64,000 nucleotides of DNA from Silene conica (lineage: Eukaryota > Streptophyta > Magnoliopsida > Caryophyllales > Caryophyllaceae). The stretch covers positions 4,655,001-4,719,000 of the forward strand of contig CM055318.2 of NCBI GenBank assembly GCA_029255685.2, written 5' to 3'. The notes beneath the pieces were generated by a model. It was not told where the DNA came from. It did not search any database and worked only from the letters and a program-made list of their open reading frames with translations. A program made the translations under genes and the position numbers. Below, piece after piece: positions 11,501 through 24,600 of the stretch. The number at the start of each line of letters is the position of its first letter. Position 1 is the first letter of the stretch.

Positions 11501-14500
11501 GTAGAAAAAGATTCCACAAGATTCAAACAAATTCAACAAATGGGGACAAGAATCCTTTCAGCCTAACGTGAAAAAATGTCATGTCGTGCAATCACACTAA
11601 CATATCTCAACTTAAAACGCTGTGTGTTTCATTGGCAATTCAGAAGATAGGTATTTTTCTTCTCATTTTTTAATAATAGGAATGGGTTCTGCATTGCCTC
11701 ACTCATTCCCGTAACTATAGAAGCCCATATAGTAGCAATCTATCATCCGTAGCAAATTAATCTCTACTTTATAAACTCTGATTGTTTTAACTGCAGAGGC
11801 CATCTCCAAGCCAGGGTTACCGGATCCACTCAAACCCCAGCAATTGTGAACTGACTCACTCGTATCTATATTTCCTTTTGTATCATAGCATTTGCATAGG
11901 ATTATGCATTGGATACTCTATTAAAAGCATATTGTGTATCCATCTTAGCATCGTATTGACTATTGTGTATTACGAATTAACGACCTAGCCCAAGCCACAT
12001 AAACATATCATATTAAATTTTGGTCGTCAAACGGCATTGAATGATCGAATCCAATGTAAAGGCATCACAATCCTATGTAAAAGTTCCGAAGCTTATCCCA
12101 CATTTATAGGACGCATTTTTGGAGTAAAGATCCAGAATAGACTGCAACAATGGATTCCAACATCTCTGAAACTGATTTATAATATCATGGATAAACATAC
12201 TCCCTAGCCTTGTCATGAATCAGTTCCTTATAACATATAAGTATGGAGTCATAAACATAGGAAAGAATCAGAGTAAGCACCTAGTCAGCAGAACAGCTGG
12301 ATATTGGTTTTGATTTGCCATTGAAGAATAGATGTTGGGGAAGACAGCATGACCGGAATACAAAAAACCGTACAGCCCAATTGCCACAGGGAGACTAGAA
12401 ACGTTCAGTACGGAGCCATTGCCTGCAAAATCCACTTTATCTACCAAACCAACCCAGAACAAACACAAGACTACCAGTACTGATGCAATGACTCCGCCAG
12501 CTGCAGCCAAAAATAGCAAAGTGTTACCTCATTAGAAAACAGAATAGACACACTTCACATCATTCACGACCGCGCAAGTACTTGCGGTAGCTAAAAATTT
12601 CAAAATGATATTTTATTCGAAGAAAAAAGTATAGGCAGACATCCAGACCAGATATGTAACTCAGAATGCTAAGATCTCGCAGCCAACATGTAGGAAGGAT
12701 AGCAAGGGTAGCTGCCAGCGCAAAAAGGTGGTGGGCCTGTAGCTCAAGGCCAAATACAGTCAAATGCGCACTTGGGAACAATGATGACAAGTTGTCACTC
12801 TCCAGTATTATATACTCCACGCAAGATGCCTGCCGGAGGAATAGGTAATTAAATTATCAAGAAATGAAACTCTTCCAAGTAAAAGGCAAGAAAACCAAGC
12901 ACTTGCAAAAAAAGAAAAAAGGCAATAACTAGCAACTCAAAACACTTGGACATGAAGTTACAATGACTTTTGCTCAATACCAAACAGAACTTAAGAATGT
13001 AGAGATTCAAAAACATTTGCGTAGTTTATTTATGCGATATGCCTATCTGTTATCGTTCCCATTTCAGTAACAGATTCCAGTACTTAGAATCTGCAGGCAT
13101 CAACTAAAATAAAATATTGAAATAGCATAAAAGATGGCAACGTAACATTCCGCCAACAGTAAGAGAAAATAGTAAGCATTTGGACAATAAAGTACCAACT
13201 ATTACCCAGAAAAGCCAACATCACAGAGAATGTGTGAATATAACGACATCTGCACGCTAGTATTGATGTAATTGTTGACACATACAGAACACAGAATCGG
13301 TTATAAACAGCTATACTTACATATAATTCCGCATATAGGATGATCTGCAAGCCAAGAATAATATAGTTAGCAGGGAAAGTGCATTAAAAAGGTAACTTGT
13401 CAGCAACTTAATAAAACAGAATATAAATATAGCAGAAGCCTTTTCTGAATCAATAACAAATGTTCGCCAGCAATATAAATGATAAAGACTCTTTATTCAT
13501 TCGGTTTTGGTGTGATTGCAGGACTTAACCTGACTAGGCTGACAAGTAGTTATTTCTTTCTGATATGTCAACTCAAACCCATATTCATGATACCAGAGCT
13601 CTCAATTACAGAGTGCCATATTTTCGATTGGATTTTATAAGGTTGCTTGCAAATCTCCCTCATAACTGAGCACTGATTTTCAAAGGGTCTTTTACGATGC
13701 ATCATCATTCGAAATAAACCAAAGAGAAGATACTTGCAAGAGAACACATACCGATATAGCGATTCTTCCTATTCTGCCAAACGCAGCCTGACCAATATCT
13801 GGATAGGTCTCCAATTCTGGAGCACTATCTAAGCAATAACGTAAAAGAAGCCCAGTGTAGAAAGAGAGCACCGCAAATACTAGTAGAATGATAAGACTCA
13901 GCCACCCTCCCTGCTTGACAGCATAAGGAGCAGAAAGTATACCGACTCCACATAAAACATTCATCCCTGTCAAAATGTCAGAGTAAAAAACAACAGTACT
14001 CAAAATTTTTGTCTTCAAGATAGTTTGAATTTACTGACATAGTGAAGTAGATAGTGAACCACCATTTAGCAAAACTTTCAACTTGTATAAACAACTTCTT
14101 GCAGAGCACTTAAATAAATTCAGCAACCTCAATAGTGATGACTCTAAAATACTCTCAACACTACATGAAAGGGACAGAAACACTTATATAATTAGTAGAG
14201 TTCTAGTTTTACAAGTTTACCTGCATTTACTTCTAACAAAGCTATAAAGTTTTATGGAGTATTATATATGACAGTGATATTTATATGAGTTAACTCAAAG
14301 CCTCCATTCTTTTCATATTTTATCTTCGATAGTACATTGTATAACGTTCGTTTTACTGAATCAACTGGATGAAAAGTGTTGGAGGAGGATATGAAGCCAC
14401 GACCACAGTACAGTAAAACTACATGTATAGATAACCTCCTATCTTTTTTATACATTCAGCGTCTCATCTAAATTATCACAGATTCACAGTCACATAAAAG

Positions 14501-17500
14501 AGATTGGTGAGATGCCTAACCAGCAAATCTCTGATGATAGGAGTGGATTTTTACTGATGATAGAAAAGGAAAAAACCACTATGGGACAAAAGAATGGCAT
14601 CCAAAGCAGGAAACATATATCGCAAAACTCATAAATCATAATTCATAACCAGGCTTTTGATAAAGAAAATGGCTTCTTTTGGAGAGAAAGCAATTTAAAA
14701 AAACATTTGGCTGCCATCATTTAAGGAAATATTATTTTTTGCCCGGATTCTCATCAAGCTATATTCAGGAGTTGTCCTAAGTTTCATCCAAGGCAAGAAA
14801 ATTATCAACGGAGAAATCCAAACGGAGAAGCTTTCTACATTTAATACGGGGTACTCTCTATATCTCGAAAATAAACGTGTCTACGAGTGTACATATGTCA
14901 ATTATCCTATCCAGTCGACGACAATACAGTCCGATATTAAAAAAACGTTTTCTGAGAATAAGAAGCTTCTTCTGGGATCAGTAAATGACTAATACATGGA
15001 CAAAAATGAACATGCTGAGAAAAATAATAGAAAAGACCAAAACAACAGTATGATACTACTCACCATTTAGTACAGCCTGCCCAAATGTGCTTTGACGAGT
15101 AATTGAAAATTCGTGGGAGATCTTAGATGGTTTGTGCTCCGAATCTCCCTTCTTTAACATAGAGGACTTCCGTGACGGAACAGGAGGAAGCAAAGTGTGA
15201 GAGCTTCGTCGTTGCCGTTGCGGTTGCCCATCTGCTACTGTTGGTAAGAGAGGTTTTGTAACATCACTAGTAGGGTGCCTTTGTATTAGTGATGATGAGA
15301 GAAACGAGCTACCAAATCTTGATAAAGAAGAACCTCCCAAAAATCCAATATTCGGAGATGGCACACTACTATACAGATCAATGGATTGCCTGGAAAACCA
15401 ACATTGTAGTATTATAATCACAGATCAGAAAATGCTGTCTCAACACAATCCATATAAGGCATCTTGTTCTCATATTTAAAATTCATAAGAACTCCTTACA
15501 CATTTCTACTTAAGCTAGATTTTACACCATTTCTTTAAAATGTTAAAGTGATTCTATTCCCTTTTCTACTTGCTTCTTAAAAAGAATGAAACGGCTTTCC
15601 TACTCCTGGTTCCGCTTCCCAACCTAATGCTCCAGAAAGGTCGTTTTCAGCTTCTCTTTGTTGACATTCAACTATTTTTCGCAGGGGATGCCCAACTAGT
15701 TGGAAGCTGACAACAATTTGACGAGCTTAGAGATTGGCCAAAGAGGTACATAAATTTTAGCAGTGCACTAAAAGGCATTTTTGTAAAGCTAATAGGAATT
15801 CGCAAGGTCGGTTTCTGTTTAGGTGTCTTGGTGTACTCTATATTCTATATGACTACACCTTATTTGGATCTAGAATTTAGAAGGAATAGGACGGGATGAT
15901 ATACAATTTCCCATATTTGGATGACAATTGAGCTCAAAGGAAATGGAGGGGATCTGTCTTCCTTCTTAAAATCAAAGTAAAAACCTTACAGCATAGGAAA
16001 GGTTTGGAAGGAGGATGACCACCTCCGCCTCCCTTCCCTCCCATCTTCCCCTCCCCTCCCTTCCCTCCTGAACTTGTGTCTCAACAGCTAGAAAATTCTA
16101 CAAGTCTTCAGAATTGAAAGGGTATTTCTGATTTTCCATATCATAACAAAAGCAAAGGTTTCACATTCAGCCTGATATTCTTCATCATATGCCGGAAAGC
16201 TCTAAGCTCTAAGTTAACTGTTATAATTTGCAAACCTATACGAGACATCATCACTTCTATTGGTATGTGATGCACGCTTGATAAAGGCATTTGTACGCTC
16301 CTTAGAGATTTACGGTTGGTGGATGTAAGGGTGTGAATGGTGATGACCTAAGAAATACTCATGATATTAAACCGCAGTATCGGCCAAGATCATTAGGCCA
16401 GTAAACCCATAATGTAAGAGATACAGGCCTATAATCAGTCATCTTAGATATCAGCTAAGTGTTGGTCCTGGCCTGTCGGCTCAAATACAGGACACGGTGG
16501 CCACATATGGCATGTTTTTAAAGATCTTTGACATGTAGAGATTGGCATAGTAACTTGATAAACCTCTACGTGGTACAGAATATGTACTTTGGAACTGCAT
16601 CGTCCACTTTTATGAACCAGGATCGAACTGCAATGACCTCAGGTAAGAGATCAAGTGTCGAAATGAGATCCAAGTGGTTGATATTAATTACAAAGATATA
16701 AATTTAGGAAAAATCCTTAATGATGAAATGCAAGTCACTCATACATGGAATGCATAGTATATCTCTTAGATACATTGTCCATATACAGTGGAGAAACACC
16801 AAGTACGTGTTGTTGTTCATACATGTTACCATTAAAAGCCAAGCTGAGTCTTAGCTGCTAGCGTTTTCCATCAAATCGCAAACACTAATACTCATAAAGT
16901 CATACATACACGTTACAATCGAGAGATTAATTAAATGTAGCTGTTGGTGTTATCCACCAAATCTTCATCAAAAGACAGAAGGCACATTGATGAATCTTGC
17001 TCATAGTATGAGACACGAAAGCTACTAGCTAGTAGCTACTAACACAGAAGATTTGGCAAGGTCCTTCCCGGCTATCACTTACCTTCTACATCTGAAACAA
17101 CTATCTATTACTCCGTATCTTATACAGTATAAACACTGAAAAGTCATCCCCCTTACACCAAGGCTCAAAGAAGCTTAGATCGACCTAAGTACCTAACCCT
17201 AGGAAAACAATTAGTCTTGCCTAAAACCGCTGAAAACCTTCAATACAAGTATATAACATGAAAATCATCTATTGTACGCGTACAACCGTCTCATATAAGA
17301 TTCCGAACTAAGAAAGTAATGGCATTGACTCATTGAGCAATGCATTAAGTACACAAGTAATGTTCAACTACAGATTATATATACAATCCTACTTGTAGGA
17401 ATTGAACAGCATTGTTACTCAATTGCGATTACCTGTAACTCTGAGGCCAAGCCGTATTATACGAATTCGGCTTGCTATGTTCTCGAATATCCATAGATGA

Positions 17501-17623
17501 GTTCGACGACGCGTCGGAATCGCTTCCGACATCATCACCGGCATTCGACAACCTCTCACGATCATCTTCCTCATCACTTTCAATGTAATTAAAGCTATGA
17601 TCTGAAAACGAGTTCTTCATCAT
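8545..17623 (-). CDS. AVT1: vacuolar amino acid transporter, AVT1 group (AAAP family)
   Basis: Proton-coupled amino acid transporter of the AAAP family. Plant AVT1 members act at the vacuolar membrane. Eleven coding exons with GT-AG borders can be read (minus strand): 17433-17623, 15064-15389, 13752-13966, 13321-13344, 12649-12829, 12281-12500, 10955-11090, 9883-10057, 9281-9324, 8834-8896, 8545-8637. They sum to 1668 nt, in frame, 555 aa plus stop, a normal AVT1 length. The N-terminal ~170 residues are hydrophilic, acidic and Ser-rich (cytosolic). The transporter core begins at GMNVLCGVGILSAPYAVKQG. Other landmarks are ELYASCVEYIILESDNLSSL, GFLYSGHAVFPNIYSSM, LGYLMFGESAQSQFTLNMP and TLILPCACYLSIL, with the end FGTYSALSAIIDSF. 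Exon 4 is a 24-nt micro-exon (IILYAELY). The 5' border of exon 8 (10057) is the least certain: it gives VLSISLITTTYALTIS where relatives have a shorter NPxTKYALT-type segment. A SINE sits in an intron. Confidence 0.9.
9516..9717 (-). mobile_element. tRNA-derived SINE with 16-bp TSD, in an AVT1 intron
   Basis: Read on the minus strand it starts AAGTGGTGTTAGTCCAGTGG (box A-like TTAGTCCAGTGG). It has a box B GGTTCGATTACC about 60 bp later and ends CATC plus a short A-run. It is flanked by a perfect duplication AAAACCGTTTTATCTT (plus strand 9500-9515 and 9718-9733). A Pol III-type promoter, A tail and long TSD together define a SINE. It sits between exons 8 and 9 of the transporter gene, opposite to no splice signal, so it is probably harmless. 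Confidence 0.85.
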
Positions 17624-17632
17624 CCTTCAACC

Positions 17633-18350
17633 TAAAAATCAATCAATTCCGCATACAACAAAATCAAAATCAAAACAAACAAACAAACAAATAACACATA
17701 ATTATACTCAAAATTTGCCAAAAAAAATCATACTTTTCTGCAGCGCAAAGTAAGAGCATGAAATTAGAGCAGAATATCAACGATTAAGCGTAAATCCAAT
17801 TGTTCTATACGAATTTTAGAATTTCAAATCAAAATCATCAATTTTTAATTTTTTTTTCGAATCAAACGAGAAAATCGCAGATCTGTCATAAAAAGGACGT
17901 AAAAGTTTAAAGTACTAGGAGTATATTTCAAAAAGGAAAAATACGTACTTTTTTCAACTTTAATAATAAAATACTATTTCCGTCCTGATCAATTTTTCGC
18001 GTTTTCATGTTTTCACAAATCGCAGAAAAAGAACCGAGACATCGTCCATATAAGAAAAACGTAAAGAATTGACCGGACACGGAAAATCAAACACGACGTA
18101 GAGAATTGACGATAGAAACGTAAATAAACGACGAAGATATTTAAATAAGAAAAACGTAAAGAATTGAGCGAAACGGAGATGAAAAAAGTAGGAGAGAAAG
18201 GTAGAAGTAAGAACCTGATAGCGAAAAGTGTGGAGAAGTGTAGTGAATTGCAGAAGGAGTGAGATTTGAGTGTTGTTGAAAAGTGATGGATGAAGTGATG
18301 AAGGTGTAAGAAGAGTATGATTGAGGAAGAAATAATAATATAAAAATAGG
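17633..18350 (-). promoter_or_regulatory. 5' UTR intron and promoter region of the AVT1 gene
   Basis: Just upstream of the ATG the minus strand reads GATTTTTAG, a plausible acceptor. Around 18213 it reads GCTATCAG/GTTCTTAC, a plausible donor. A 5' UTR intron of about 580 bp is therefore likely. Further upstream (18330-18350) the strand is T/A-rich with a TTTTTATATTATT stretch that could serve as a TATA region. Inference from signals only. Confidence 0.35.
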
Positions 18351-18605
18351 CGGGATAAGAGTAATTACAAAAAGGTTGGGGATTTCAGCACATGGTGACT
18401 GGTGAGTGGTGACGGCGGTATTGGGATCCTACCGATGTGTTTTATGTGGGCCCTTTTCTGTTTTTTTATTGTAGGGTTACGTTGTGTACATTGTGACACA
18501 TGTACACTTGTGTTTTTTTGGGTTATTATCCTTATCGGAGATGAATTGAATTTGTTGAGGTAAACTTAATTAAATATTCGTAGAATAGAGTTAAGTTGAA
18601 TAGAA

Positions 18606-18731
18606 CACAAATTCTCATTTGTAATGGATACCGTTTTTTTCATAAAATACTCACTTCTCCTCTCTCTGACACTATTTATGAATTAAATTTATTTTATCTC
18701 ACAAAATATCCGTCAGAAGCAAGATTTACTA
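18606..18731. mobile_element. Mutator-type MITE, 126 bp, perfect 9-bp TSD
   Basis: Starts CACAAATTCTCATTTGTAAT and ends AAGCAAGATTTACTA. It is flanked by TGAATAGAA on both sides (18597-18605 and 18732-18740), a perfect 9-bp direct repeat as expected of Mutator-like transposition. Internal TTTTATCTCACAAAATATCC is shared with the copies at 19316 and 35969. Confidence 0.85.
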
Positions 18732-18745
18732 TGAATAGAATTATA

Positions 18746-19002
18746 CTCCCTCCATTCTTTTTATATCACCCCATTTCTTTATACACGTTTGCCAATACTC
18801 ATTTTGTTTCGATTATACCTTTAGCTACATACTACTAAAAATTATAAAATTTTGATATTCTTAATCCTCTTATCAAGACAAATTAAAAAAGATCTCACAT
18901 GAATATATTTCCGTGAACGGATTGAGAGAAAACTGACGTTGAATACCCGTTTGTGAATAGTGTCAAAAAGGGGATTGGGTGATATAAAAAAAATGGAGGG
19001 AG
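18746..19002. mobile_element. Stowaway MITE, 257 bp
   Basis: Left end CTCCCTCCATTCTTTTTATA and right end TATAAAAAAAATGGAGGGAG form terminal inverted repeats. TA flanks both (18744-18745, 19003-19004). It lies only 5 bp from the TSD of the neighbouring Mutator-type MITE. Confidence 0.85.
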
Positions 19003-19315
19003 TAGTAAGAGTTATGTTTTTTCGGTTGGAACGAGCTGAATTAAATTAATTGGAGTAGAGTTTAATTGAACTAAACTGAGTGAACTTAAGGTAAGGTCAA
19101 TTTAGTTGAATTAAAAGTTAATTTTGTGAACAGATTAACTGGACATATTTGTTTGGAACATAAATAAAATTTAACGGAATACAGCTAAGTAAAACTGAAA
19201 AGAGCTGAAATTATCCAAAAATAACAGGCTTTAACTTATGAGGAAACAAGTTGAATTAAATTAAATGAAATTGAATTGAACTCAACTAAATAACGCTAAT
19301 CATAAAGAAGACAAG

Positions 19316-19506
19316 CACAAATTCTTATTGCAACGGCACTATCCATCGCAAGCTTGTGACGGATACCATTTTCTGTCACAAAATATCCACTTTTTCTCTC
19401 TCTCTCTCTCCAACACTATTCCTGTGGTCCCCTTTATCCACTGCTCAATTTGTATCTATTTTATCTCACAAAATATCCATCACAAATGGTAACTCGTCGT
19501 AGGTAA
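19316..19506. mobile_element. Mutator-type MITE of the same family
   Basis: Starts CACAAATTCTTATTGC and ends near AGGTAAGACTTATTA. It shares the whole internal order (CGCAAGCTTGTGACGGATAC, CT-repeat, CCTGTGGTCCCCTTTATCCA, TATTTTATCTCACAAAATAT) with the reverse complement of the 195-bp element at 35969-36163. Only a 5-bp ACAAG is seen on both flanks, so the TSD is eroded or the boundary is off. Confidence 0.7.
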
Positions 19507-20476
19507 GACTTATTACAAGTTGGGATTATAGCAGAACGAATATGATATACTATTAATGATATTTGTGGGTGTTGATAATGTTGTGTTGGTTTAATAATGG
19601 ACTTGATACATTTTGAAGAGTCAAGATGAACAATATAACTCCAAATCATGTGGGGTGTCTTGACTAGATCTAAATCATTTGTAAATCAAGTTGATTTTTT
19701 TATTTCATTATGGCCTCTTATTTTTTATAAAGAAACAAATTGAAAAACGATGTAATTTTTGTACGGGTTTTTTAGATTTATGGATGAAGCTATCATTGAA
19801 AGTGAGAAAAATCTAGAATAGTGATTAGAAAGGTTTATTGTTATTATGATTAATTATTATTGTAAAATATCCACATATCAGCAATAAATTGTATTGCCTC
19901 CGAGTTATAGTGTTGTTCATATTTCTCTTTTAAATGCGAGTTTAGTAATGATTTCTCTTTTTTTTTTGGTAATTCTTTTGTGGTCCAAAATCAATTTAGT
20001 GAGGGATATGGTATTTTGTATGATTTAGAATTATTTCCTTATTTTTTGTACATAAAGGTAAATGAATCAACACTATAACTCAAATGGAGTATATGGTTAT
20101 ATGATGTCTGATGAAGTTGAGTGATAAATTATCATATATCATTGCATAATTAAAAGTTTACGACCATTAACTAAAAATTGATAAATTGCTTCGTTAAAGA
20201 CTCCTAATAGTTGAAGGACTTGTACGGAGTAACTATAACAATAATGTGGACATATGGTCATCAATGGTTTAGAAATAGAAGAAGTCTACATAATATGACT
20301 CCTCGGAATTTACAAGTGACACTTTTGTTCCTAGGCAACATTGGTTTTTTTGCAAAAAATTGTTGTTAATTTGTCATACTAGAGTTTATAACATTTGTAG
20401 TTTTGTACCATGAGCATTTAGATCTAAAGATCTAACTAGCAAGTAGTTGTTTTAACTTAGCCAAATATGTGTGCAG

Positions 20477-20830
20477 GCCGTGAAAATGTCTCATTGTTAA
20501 AACTCACGAGAGAAAGTTGTATCGCACAAGTGGTCCTGACCGGCTCATTATAATAGACTACAAGCCGTGGAAATGTCTCTTGTTAAAACTTATGTGCAAA
20601 AATTGTATCGCACAAGTGGTCCTGATCGGCTCATTGTAATAGACTACGAGTCGCGGAAATGCCTCTTGTTAAAACTTATGAGCAAAAATTGTATTGCGCA
20701 AGTGGTCCTGACCGGCTCATTGAAATAGTCTGTCTACGAGCCATGGAATGCCTCTTGTTAAAACTTATGAGGCAAAATTGTATCGCGCAAGTGGTCCTGA
20801 TCGGCTCATTGTGATAGACCGATAGACTAA
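20477..20830 (+). repeat. tandem repeat, about four units of ~87 bp
   Basis: Four diverged head-to-tail copies begin near 20477, 20564, 20650 and 20740. Each contains CTCTTGTTAAAACTTATG or a close variant, then GCACAAGTGGTCCTGA and CGGCTCATT. Reading frames are not maintained across units, so it is unlikely to be coding. Confidence 0.85.
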
Positions 20831-21624
20831 GAGTATTTGGACATAACTGGAGTAGATACACTTCAGTCAGTTAGAAGTTAGAGATATGGCTATCTTTAGC
20901 ATTGTCTCCTTTTGCACCCCTATTTCCAGGTAAATTCTACCAACTTACCAAAAGTGTGTGATTATGAAACATCATAATTGGCCACAATTTGTGTTTGTCT
21001 TTTGGCATGACCCATTGGCTATGAATATCCATTAGAAAAGGATTATTCGATAATTAAGAAAACGAATCTGGGTACGGTAATCCATTGATGTAAAATATCG
21101 GTAAGAAAGCCTATTTCTTCCACCTGAAAGAAAAGAAACAAAGATATGGCTATCCCTCTGCCACGACCAGTCAACCACCGCTGCTGCCACCAATAATTTC
21201 AAATCGTGATTCCGAACCACCATCTCATTCTGCTTCCCATCCCTGCCGAGGAATCGTGATTCTAGCTGTAAAACAGTTTTAAGTAGGAATTTCTCAGCCT
21301 GGACAACAGCTTACTGAGAAGAAAAAAGGAGGGGAAAATTCAAACTTCTCTTTACATTAACCAATGTTCGAGACCTGTATACTTACAACTCGTAAATACA
21401 ATGAAAAGGTAACTAGGCTCGCCAATAGGCTATTGTTTCTGTTTCCTTCATTGATCAACCACAATGAAACCGAAGACTCGGATTTAGAACAGCAGAAAAG
21501 AAGCTTCTGAAAAAGAAGCCAGTCTAACATATTATGCTATTTTCCAAGTCTTTCAATTTATGTACAAATAAGATAAGGAAGGAAAAAAAAACCAGTAAAC
21601 AAAGTGTTACTAGCATGTACGATC

Positions 21625-24600
21625 TTATTCGCTCCCTTTGAGAATGTTGAACTTGCAAAGCGGGCAGGTCGCATTCATCTTGAGCCACTTCTCAATGCAT
21701 GTTGCATGAAAGTGATGGTTGCATGGTAAAGCATGAAGCTCCACCCCGTCGTCATATGAACTGAGGCAGATACAGCAATCCTTGAAAAACAAAGAACAAA
21801 ACGTCAGCATAGAATATATTTGGCAATCATAAGTGAGTCGACTTGTTGTAGACCATTTCCAAACAAGCATGGTTATTATGGATAGTGGATACGTCGTCCA
21901 TGAAAAAGAAAGAAGAAAACTCCTCCAACAAACACGCTTAAATGTGGATCTGATCACACGAGCTCCCGGAATAAAATACGTAGTAGTACACTTTGGTAAT
22001 AGGAGTACCATTATCAACTCCGTTAACTTCTCATGAGAACTCCTTAATCAAATTATTCAACCTCATACCTTTTTAGGGTATTACAAATTCCAAACAATCC
22101 CAAGTTACTAAAACTAGAGTCGGCAAGAGTTTACACTTTTAAATTTGTAATGCCAACATGAATGCACAAAGTTGAAGAACATCATTCTGTCTAGTGAATG
22201 TCAAATCATATGCTTAAATGTAATTTATGTTTTAACGGTTACCCACTAAGGATTGTTATAACGAAAAACGTCTCGTATCAAGATAATAAGACCTAGTCTA
22301 ATTAACGATTATCATGAGCTTTTACTTACTACCTTAGTGAACAGAAACAAAGCCTTCCTCTTTTGGGGTTAAGAAACAAGGGCACAGTACCGTACTCCAT
22401 GTTACTGGGTTGTACATTAAGTCAACAATTGTACGTTGATCTGTTACACCAAACCAAAGAACTCTTTGGCCCTTATATCAAGCTCACATGGGTCACCTCT
22501 ACTAGTACTTGTTCACAAAAGCACATCCACTTCGATAACCAGTAAGTACGAAAGTGATCAACCATGTCAGGTTGTCAGCAGTAGTATTTTCACAAGGAAA
22601 AAGCACAATTTCCAAAACAGAAAGAACAGAAAACACTTACTGCATCCTCAGGTAAAAGAACGCGTTCAGTCGCTAAGTATCCACTACTTGTATCCATAGG
22701 CACCATCACTCCAGCTCCAACACTTGGTTTATCCTCATTCCTTGACATCCGAAATCTGTATTTTGGGAGCACACTGAGGTCTGCTTCTGAGGCACCCTCC
22801 TGCTTTTAGCATCAAAAGACACGGCTAATAAGTCAGGAGTTCACAGTAGCTACACATTTAATTTAAGAGTATAGAGCCACGTACTTGTCCAGCAACAGTA
22901 TACAGGATTGCAATGATGCATGGCAAACAGCAGCAAAGGGCGATCCCTATTAAACAGGCCAAGACAACACAGAATATGGCAAAGAAAACATCAAATGCCA
23001 GATAGACCACAGTCAACCTGCACAAATATACATGAAAATCTGTTATAGCTGACTAATAAAAGGCCTACAAATCTACAATCATAAACTGTCATGAAACAGA
23101 GAAGTAAAAGTACGGTATTGGTCTAGTTAAAAGCTAAAAATTCTGAGTGTTGGGTGACACTGCACGACAAAACAATGAAGCAAGTTTTGTGAAGTAGCTC
23201 CAAATTGGCAACCTCACCACATTCATTAATTTACTCCCTCGATACAATCATTTATTTACCTTTTATATACTTTGTGAGAAATAATTCAATCAAAGGTAAA
23301 CAGATGACTGTCACGAGGGGAGTATATTCTCAACACTGTTATAGTCCTTCAAAAATTAATTGCGGAAGCACAAAGCAATAACACAGTCCTCAACAGTAAC
23401 TGCATAAGAGTCCAGTAGGAATCTTCGGAAGTTGAAAGCATGTGTTGTATTAGCACATAAAGATGCTATATAAGCAATCCAACCCCTAATGTACTTCATT
23501 TAATAATAAAGTGTGCACCAGAATGAATCCAGCACCTCACAATCTAAGTAAAATTCACAATTTTCCATCTATTTTTACTGCGTCACACAAACACAGCAAA
23601 TAAATTTGATTAATGAACAAGGAGACAGCCATGTCTCTCTTTGACTACAATCAACCTGAGCTTACACTGCTCCTATCAATGAACCTCCCTCTCAATCACA
23701 CGGACATTATACCTATCACGTAGCAAGAAGCCAACAAGACAGCAATAGCATTGGGAACACATCTATAAATTAAATGGGACTTTGTAAATTGTAAGCCATT
23801 AGACTTGTTTCTTTTATTCTAAATCCTAATAACCTATCCGTTTCTAGGAGCACTGAATTCATGTCTGAAATGAAGGATATCATACCAATATAGCCGTGGA
23901 GCATTTTGCAGAAGTAGCTCACCGCCAGACACTACCCAGTAGAAGCCAATAATCCACCAAACAAATGACGCCATCGTGTTCAAGGACTCGCATCTTTTAG
24001 CAAAGCTGATAAATGAACGCACAAGTAAATCACAAATTGATAGAGTATCAACGTGACAGACAAAACAACAGTAAACACGCATACACAACTGGTGGAAAAC
24101 TATAAACATGGTCAAAAGCACGCATACACAAGCAATTATTATAGGGAACCAAAACATTAATAAATTTCTATAAGAACACCAAAGGTTTGCAAAGCGGGAA
24201 CACAAGCATATTGATAAGGACCCACAAGTTCAACATTGAAGCAAATACCATAGCAGGAATTTTACAGACGTTACTAAGCAAACTTATGGGTCCAACAAGA
24301 TTTATTTCCCCTACCCATGGAACTACAGGAAGCAAGCTTATAGCAGTAACATGAAAAAACTTTACAGTCACTCTGTTTACATGAAAAACAACCAAGAGAC
24401 ATGATCTCTTCAATGAGAGCATAAAGACAAGCCACTGATAATTCCCAATCTTCCGCTTCACAAAAAGGAGTTTCTAAACCAGCTTCTCCCATAGAAAGGG
24501 TTCAGAATTCAGAAATAAGATCACTAAATGGAGTTCAAAAGAGAAAATATTCCTCAGTCAAGGTCTTGTAGAAGTCAGTAATTGCCATATATGAAAATAT

